Shown here in pieces: positions 5,752 through 8,658 of a stretch of DNA of 8,658 nucleotides; the stretch's first letter is position 1; every line of letters starts with the position of its first letter. This stretch comes from Stenotrophomonas maltophilia (GTDB lineage: Bacteria; Pseudomonadota; Gammaproteobacteria; Xanthomonadales; Xanthomonadaceae): the NCBI GenBank assembly GCA_002386405.1, contig DGIP01000277.1, forward strand, positions 1-8,658, given 5' to 3'. The notes below the pieces were generated by a model that saw nothing but the letters and a program-made list of their open reading frames with translations, did no database searches and was not told where the DNA came from. Position numbers and translations under genes: made by a program.

Positions 5752-6587
5752 CGCGCGCGCTGGTGGTTCCCGTGCAGGCCGATGACGGCCATCGCTTCGA
5801 ACTGATCGGGCGCGTGCCACAGCAGCCGCGCGCGCAGCTGCTGTGGCTGCCGGCACTGGGCGTATCGGCGCGCAACTACCAGCCGTTTGCCGATGCGCTG
5901 GCCGCACGCGGCATCAGCGTGTTCCTGCACGAATGGCGCGGCAACGGCAGCAGCAGCCTGCGCCCGTCGCGCGCGCAGGACTGGGGTTACCGCGAAATCC
6001 TCGAGCAGGATCTTCCGGCCAGCCTGGCCGCGCTGCGCCTGCATGGCAACGCGCCGCTGATCATCGGCGGGCACAGCCTGGGCGGGCAGCTGGCCTGCGT
6101 GTTCGCCGGCCTGCATCCCAGCGTGTTCGCACGCTTCTGGCTGGTCGCCACCGGCACCCCGTACTGGCGCACCTTCCCTGCCCCGCGCGGCTGGACGCTG
6201 CCGCTGGTGTACCGCTTGCTGCCGTGGCTGGCGCAGCGCCAGGGCGTGCTGCATGGGCGCCGGCTCGGCTTTGGCGGCACCGAAGCGCGCGGGCTGATCC
6301 GCGACTGGGCCCGGGTGGGCCGGAACAACCATTACGCGGCGAAGGGCGTGCAGGCGGACCTGGAAGGCGGCATGCGGCGCCTGCACGGCCACGCCGACGC
6401 GGTGGTGCTGGCCGACGACTGGCTGGCGCCGCCCGGCTCGATGCAGGGCCTGCTGGCCAAGCTGCCGCAGGTCGCCTCCACACTGTCCGTCGTACCGGCA
6501 AGCACGCTGGGCACGCGGGCCGACCACTTCGCGTGGATGAAGGCGCCGGAGGCCGTGGTGAAGGCGCTTTTTCATTCATTTGAATGA
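5748..6587 (+). CDS. Alpha/beta hydrolase, cytoplasmic (COG4757-like)
   Basis: A 279-residue protein without a signal peptide. Its ATG overlaps the thiD stop codon (ATGA), so it is probably translated with thiD. The alpha/beta-hydrolase fold is shown by HEWRGNGSS (61-69) after strand 4 and by the nucleophile elbow GGHSLGG (107-113) with Ser110. The acid is probably Asp224 (LADDWLAPPGS), and the base is His260 in ADHFAW. The overall pattern recalls the predicted hydrolases of COG4757, whose substrates are mostly unknown. ATGA coupling could suggest a link with thiamine precursor metabolism, but nothing in the sequence proves this. The 3' end of the gene contains the start of a palindrome and the A/T-rich region upstream of the tRNA promoter. 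No terminator follows it, so transcripts may run into the tRNA cluster. Confidence 0.85.
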   Translation: MTRALVVPVQADDGHRFELIGRVPQQPRAQLLWLPALGVSARNYQPFADALAARGISVFLHEWRGNGSSSLRPSRAQDWGYREILEQDLPASLAALRLHGNAPLIIGGHSLGGQLACVFAGLHPSVFARFWLVATGTPYWRTFPAPRGWTLPLVYRLLPWLAQRQGVLHGRRLGFGGTEARGLIRDWARVGRNNHYAAKGVQADLEGGMRRLHGHADAVVLADDWLAPPGSMQGLLAKLPQVASTLSVVPASTLGTRADHFAWMKAPEAVVKALFHSFE

Positions 6588-6597
6588 AGTCCTTCAC
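6558..6597. repeat. Palindrome at the hydrolase stop codon, upstream of the tRNA promoter
   Basis: TTCATTCA (6571-6578) and TGAATGAA (6581-6588) form a perfect 8-bp inverted repeat with a two-base loop that contains the hydrolase stop codon. Outside it, GTGAAGG (6558-6564) pairs with CCTTCAC (6591-6597). The palindrome centre is about 60 bases before the predicted tRNA transcription start, in locally A/T-rich DNA. Confidence 0.6.
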
Positions 6598-6604
6598 AAA
6601 AGCG

Positions 6605-6633
6605 TTGACGGATGCGGCGTCGATCCGCATAAT
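6605..6633 (+). promoter_or_regulatory. Sigma-70 promoter of the tRNA-Arg cluster
   Basis: TTGACG (6605-6610) and CATAAT (6628-6633) are separated by exactly 17 bases, each differing from consensus at one position. The predicted start is near 6639-6641, about nine bases before the first tRNA. The A/T-rich stretch upstream (6568-6601) may act as an UP element. Confidence 0.82.
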
Positions 6634-6648
6634 TCCGCTCCTGTTGAC

Positions 6649-6725
6649 GCGCCCGTAGCTCAGTTGGATAGAGTACCTGGCTACGAACCAGGCGGTCGGG
6701 AGTTCGAATCTCTCCGGGCGCACCA
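6649..6725 (+). tRNA. tRNA-Arg(ACG), copy 1
   Basis: 77 bases including encoded CCA. The acceptor stem GCGCCCG pairs perfectly with CGGGCGC (6715-6721), followed by discriminator A and CCA. The anticodon stem CCTGG/CCAGG encloses loop CTACGAA with anticodon ACG (inosine at position 34 reads CGU, CGC and CGA). The T loop is TTCGAAT with one G-T pair in its stem. It is first in a three-copy array. Leader bases 6640-6647 (CCTGTTGA) pair with trailer bases 6726-6733 (TCAACAGG), extending the precursor beyond the acceptor end. Confidence 0.97.
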
Positions 6726-6733
6726 TCAACAGG

Positions 6734-6755
6734 CTGGCAGTTTCGCCTCTGCCGG
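6734..6755 (+). repeat. Hairpin in the spacer between tRNA copies 1 and 2
   Basis: CTGGCAG (6734-6740) pairs with CTGCCGG (6749-6755), seven pairs including one U-G, with an eight-base loop. It directly abuts the leader/trailer helix of copy 1, so the spacer RNA is largely structured. No T run follows, so termination is unlikely. Confidence 0.5.
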
Positions 6756-6780
6756 TAGCAACAGACAACGTGATGTAAAT

Positions 6781-6857
6781 GCGCCCGTAGCTCAGTTGGA
6801 TAGAGTACCTGGCTACGAACCAGGCGGTCGGGAGTTCGAATCTCTCCGGGCGCACCA
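6781..6857 (+). tRNA. tRNA-Arg(ACG), copy 2
   Basis: Identical in all 77 bases to copy 1, with CCA encoded. It lies 55 bases after copy 1. Its leader 6769-6778 (CGTGATGTAA) pairs with trailer 6858-6867 (TTACATCGCG), ten pairs including one U-G, leaving two unpaired bases before the 5' end and ACCA unpaired on the 3' side. Confidence 0.97.
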
Positions 6858-6889
6858 TTACATCGCGGCAACAACCAGACAATGCAAGC

Positions 6890-6966
6890 GCGCCCGTAGC
6901 TCAGTTGGATAGAGTACCTGGCTACGAACCAGGCGGTCGGGAGTTCGAATCTCTCCGGGCGCACCA
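6890..6966 (+). tRNA. tRNA-Arg(ACG), copy 3
   Basis: Identical in all 77 bases to copies 1 and 2. It lies 32 bases after copy 2. Leader 6882-6887 (ATGCAA) pairs with trailer 6967-6972 (TTGCAT), then comes one mismatch and one further C-G pair. The terminator stem of the cluster begins 14 bases after the CCA. Confidence 0.97.
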
Positions 6967-6980
6967 TTGCATCGAAGACG

Positions 6981-7009
6981 AAAAAAGGCAGCCACGGGCT
7001 GCCTTTTTT
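6981..7009. terminator. Terminator of the tRNA cluster, probably bidirectional
   Basis: GGCAGCC (6987-6993) pairs with GGCTGCC (6997-7003) around a three-base loop. It is flanked by six A (6981-6986) and six T (7004-7009), which can themselves pair. It ends the tRNA transcript on the plus strand. On the minus strand the A run becomes a T run, 10 bases past the stop codon of the convergent hydrolase gene, so it can serve both. Confidence 0.92.
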
Positions 7010-7019
7010 GTTGGTGCAT

Positions 7020-8168
7020 TCACGACCCTAGCGGGTCGCCGACACGTACCGCCGACATGGCCATCCGGTCCGCTTCGCGCGGGATCTCCGGCGCCGGGCA
7101 GCTGCCACCGGCATGGTCGTCATGCGCCAGCCAGTCATCGACCACGCCCCCCAGCAGGTCCAGCCGCAGCGGCAGGGTGATGTGGTCTTCGCCGCGCATC
7201 TCGATGTAATGCACGCGCGGGCTGGCGGCGGCCAGCGCACGCCCCTGGTCCACCCGCACGTGCGCATCGTCCTGGCCGTGCAGCAGCAGCACGCAGGCGC
7301 GGGTATCGGCAAGCGCACGGGTCACGTCCACCGTGTCCAGGTCCAGGTCCAGGCGCTGGCTGGCGGCGGCGATCACCGCGTTGATGTCCTGCCCGCCATA
7401 GCGCCAGCGCCCGTAGGCGGCCATCGCCTGCGCCTTCCACGCGGTGGGCTGCAGCGACATCAGGTGCGGGATCATGCTGCGGATCGCCTCGCCGGCATTG
7501 GCGAACGATTCCATCGCCACCACACCGGTGACCCGGTCGCCCAGCTTGTCCGCCGTGAACAGCGCGGTGGCCGCGCCGTAGGACACGCCGAACAGGTACA
7601 GCGGCCCGACCACTTCACCGCGCTGCTGCAGCGTATCGATCACATCGACCACATCGTCGGATTCAAACGTGCCGTAGCCCGACGGCCCCGCCCCGGATTG
7701 GCCGTGGTTGCGCAGGTCGATGGTGATGACCCGGTAGCCCGATTCGGCCAGCTGCAGCGACCACGGCAGCATCGAATCGCCGTTCATCATCCAGCCGTGC
7801 AGCAGCACCACGGTGCCGCGCGGGGCCTGCGGCTTGAACGGGTGCGGCAGGGCCAGCTGCAGGCCCGTGTTCAACGGCTCGCCGTTCTCATGGTGCTGCG
7901 CCAGGTACTGGTAACGCAGGCCATAGCGGCCCGGATCGAACGCGCGCCAGAACAGCGGCACCCCGGCCCGGCCGGTCACGAAGCCATGCCGGTTGGGCAC
8001 CGCCGCCACCGCTTCGCTGATGCGGGCGGTATCGAGCAGCGTGGACACCCCACCGGGCGCGACCAGCCGATCGCTGAGCGAGGTGGACGCGGCAGAGGAA
8101 GTGAGCGATGAGCACGCAGCCAGCCACAGGCCGGCCCCGGCCAGCAAGAGCAGCAGCAGGCGTTTCAT
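7020..8168 (-). CDS. Alpha/beta hydrolase lipoprotein, exported
   Basis: A 382-residue protein. Residues 1-18 are a signal peptide (MKR, then a run of Leu) ending in a good lipobox L16-A-A-C19. Ser20 at +2 favours the outer membrane under the E. coli sorting rule. The hydrolase fold spans about 117-345: oxyanion-side HGW (124-126), DLRNHGQS (151-158), nucleophile elbow GVSYGA with Ser196, acid Asp301 in LLLHGQDD, and His329 in GEDHITLP. It is probably an esterase or peptidase-like enzyme acting in the periplasm; the substrate cannot be read from the sequence. Residues about 20-110 form an N-terminal extension before the fold. The ATG has no clear ribosome binding site. A LysR gene lies upstream on the same strand. 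It converges on the tRNA cluster and shares its terminator. Confidence 0.88.
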   Translation of the reverse strand: MKRLLLLLLAGAGLWLAACSSLTSSAASTSLSDRLVAPGGVSTLLDTARISEAVAAVPNRHGFVTGRAGVPLFWRAFDPGRYGLRYQYLAQHHENGEPLNTGLQLALPHPFKPQAPRGTVVLLHGWMMNGDSMLPWSLQLAESGYRVITIDLRNHGQSGAGPSGYGTFESDDVVDVIDTLQQRGEVVGPLYLFGVSYGAATALFTADKLGDRVTGVVAMESFANAGEAIRSMIPHLMSLQPTAWKAQAMAAYGRWRYGGQDINAVIAAASQRLDLDLDTVDVTRALADTRACVLLLHGQDDAHVRVDQGRALAAASPRVHYIEMRGEDHITLPLRLDLLGGVVDDWLAHDDHAGGSCPAPEIPREADRMAMSAVRVGDPLGS

Positions 8169-8279
8169 GGGCGCAGAGAGTCAGATTGAGCCGCGCAGGT
8201 TAACCACCGCGCCCGGGCCGCTCTACCGCAACCACATGACCAATCGATGACAGGACGGCATTCATTCAGCCATCCGGCG
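8169..8279. other. Intergenic gap between LysR gene and exported hydrolase gene
   Basis: These 111 bases separate two genes of the same strand. I see no convincing promoter, terminator or binding-site pair. A promoter for the hydrolase gene is expected here if it is not read through from the LysR gene. Confidence 0.4.
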
Positions 8280-8658
8280 TCACAGCCATTCGCGCATCTG
8301 CCCCCACCACCCCTCCATCAGCCCCGGCTGGCGCATCCGCTCGCGCCACCAGCGCAGCGCAGCACCCTCCTCCCCGGTGCGCCAGGCCAGCCAGAACGTC
8401 TCGTCCGGCTTGGGTTCCTCCACCTGCCGCACCACCAGCCGCCCCTGCGCCACCGCCGCCTGCACATACGGCTCGGGCAGGAAGCCGAAGCCCAGCCCCG
8501 CGCACTGCAGGCGGAACTTGCTGACCGTATCGGGCACGGTCACCGTCTCCTGGCCCATCAGCAGGCCGACCGTGCGCGGCAGCAGCCGCCGCGCCGAATC
8601 GGCCACCGCGATGGCGCAGTGCGCCGCCAGCTGCTCGCGCCCGAGCGGTTCCGGCAGC
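8280..8658 (-). CDS. LysR-type transcriptional regulator, C-terminal part (cut by window edge)
   Basis: An open frame running off the right edge; about 125 residues to the stop codon are visible. The sequence matches the second half of the LysR effector-binding domain: a VADSARRLLPR segment, then TVTVPDTVSKFRLQCAGLG followed by FGFLPEPYVQ (the usual GLGxGFLP motif), then GRLVV, a DETFWLAWRTGEEG strand, and a C-terminal helix rich in Trp. The helix-turn-helix would lie beyond the window. LysR regulators often control neighbouring genes, but the hydrolase gene downstream on the same strand is not shown to be its target. The effector is unknown. Confidence 0.87.
   Translation of the reverse strand, partial: LPEPLGREQLAAHCAIAVADSARRLLPRTVGLLMGQETVTVPDTVSKFRLQCAGLGFGFLPEPYVQAAVAQGRLVVRQVEEPKPDETFWLAWRTGEEGAALRWWRERMRQPGLMEGWWGQMREWL

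Noticed and set aside
4378..5907. 509-residue minus-strand frame opposite the lipoprotein and thiD
   Set aside because: ThiD motifs are intact on the plus strand; the antisense frame is compositionally biased and has no recognisable domain.
6580..6912. Plus-strand frame with repeated VAQLDRVPGYEPGG
   Set aside because: It reads through tRNA copies 1 to 3 in the sense direction; it is not a protein gene.
6649..6966. tRNA-Arg array as an attachment site for an integrated element
   Set aside because: No integrase, no partial tRNA 3' repeat apart from the three full copies, and ordinary chromosomal genes on both sides.
6649..6966. CRISPR-like array (three direct repeats with spacers)
   Set aside because: The 77-base repeats fold as complete tRNA-Arg with encoded CCA, and the spacers pair with each other in leader/trailer fashion.
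6572..6967. Minus-strand open frames of 131 and 273 residues containing repeats of RPERFELPTAWF and GEIRTPDRL
   Set aside because: They are antisense translations of the three identical tRNA-Arg genes, a known source of spurious protein annotations; the repeats match the tRNA copies exactly.

Overview
This is a high-GC, densely coding bacterial chromosome segment with housekeeping genes. Gene content, GC content and protein character suggest a gammaproteobacterium of the Xanthomonadaceae (Stenotrophomonas/Xanthomonas-like). That placement is inference from family resemblance, not a database match.

Left part (1-2917). A nested palindromic element lies at the left edge, followed by the terminator of a minus-strand operon. 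The operon is dapA (dihydrodipicolinate synthase, lysine/diaminopimelate synthesis) followed by a small BamC-like outer-membrane lipoprotein. Diverging from it are gcvR (two-ACT-domain regulator) and bcp/prxQ (peroxiredoxin). The arrangement bamC-dapA // gcvR-bcp is the same as in Escherichia coli, so the block is old and conserved. Both divergent genes, dapA and gcvR, appear to start with TTG.

Middle part (2999-6587). On the plus strand come a PIN-PhoH ATPase, an unrecognised lipoprotein overlapping its stop codon, thiD (HMP/HMP-P kinase, thiamine synthesis), and an alpha/beta hydrolase overlapping the thiD stop codon.

tRNA part (6605-7009). A good sigma-70 promoter precedes three identical tRNA-Arg(ACG) genes. 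A strong terminator with A and T runs on both sides follows, and probably also serves the convergent gene. Each tRNA copy is flanked by its own complementary leader/trailer pair, and the sequence differs from copy to copy while the pairing is kept. This is the most unusual structure in the window.

Right part (7020-8658). On the minus strand lie a secreted lipoprotein of the alpha/beta hydrolase fold and, cut by the window edge, the C-terminal end of a LysR-type regulator.

No mobile element, CRISPR array, phage gene or defence system is visible. The most informative observations are the covarying pre-tRNA helices, a DapA whose lysine-inhibition site is replaced at every key position, and a one-domain BamC-like lipoprotein.
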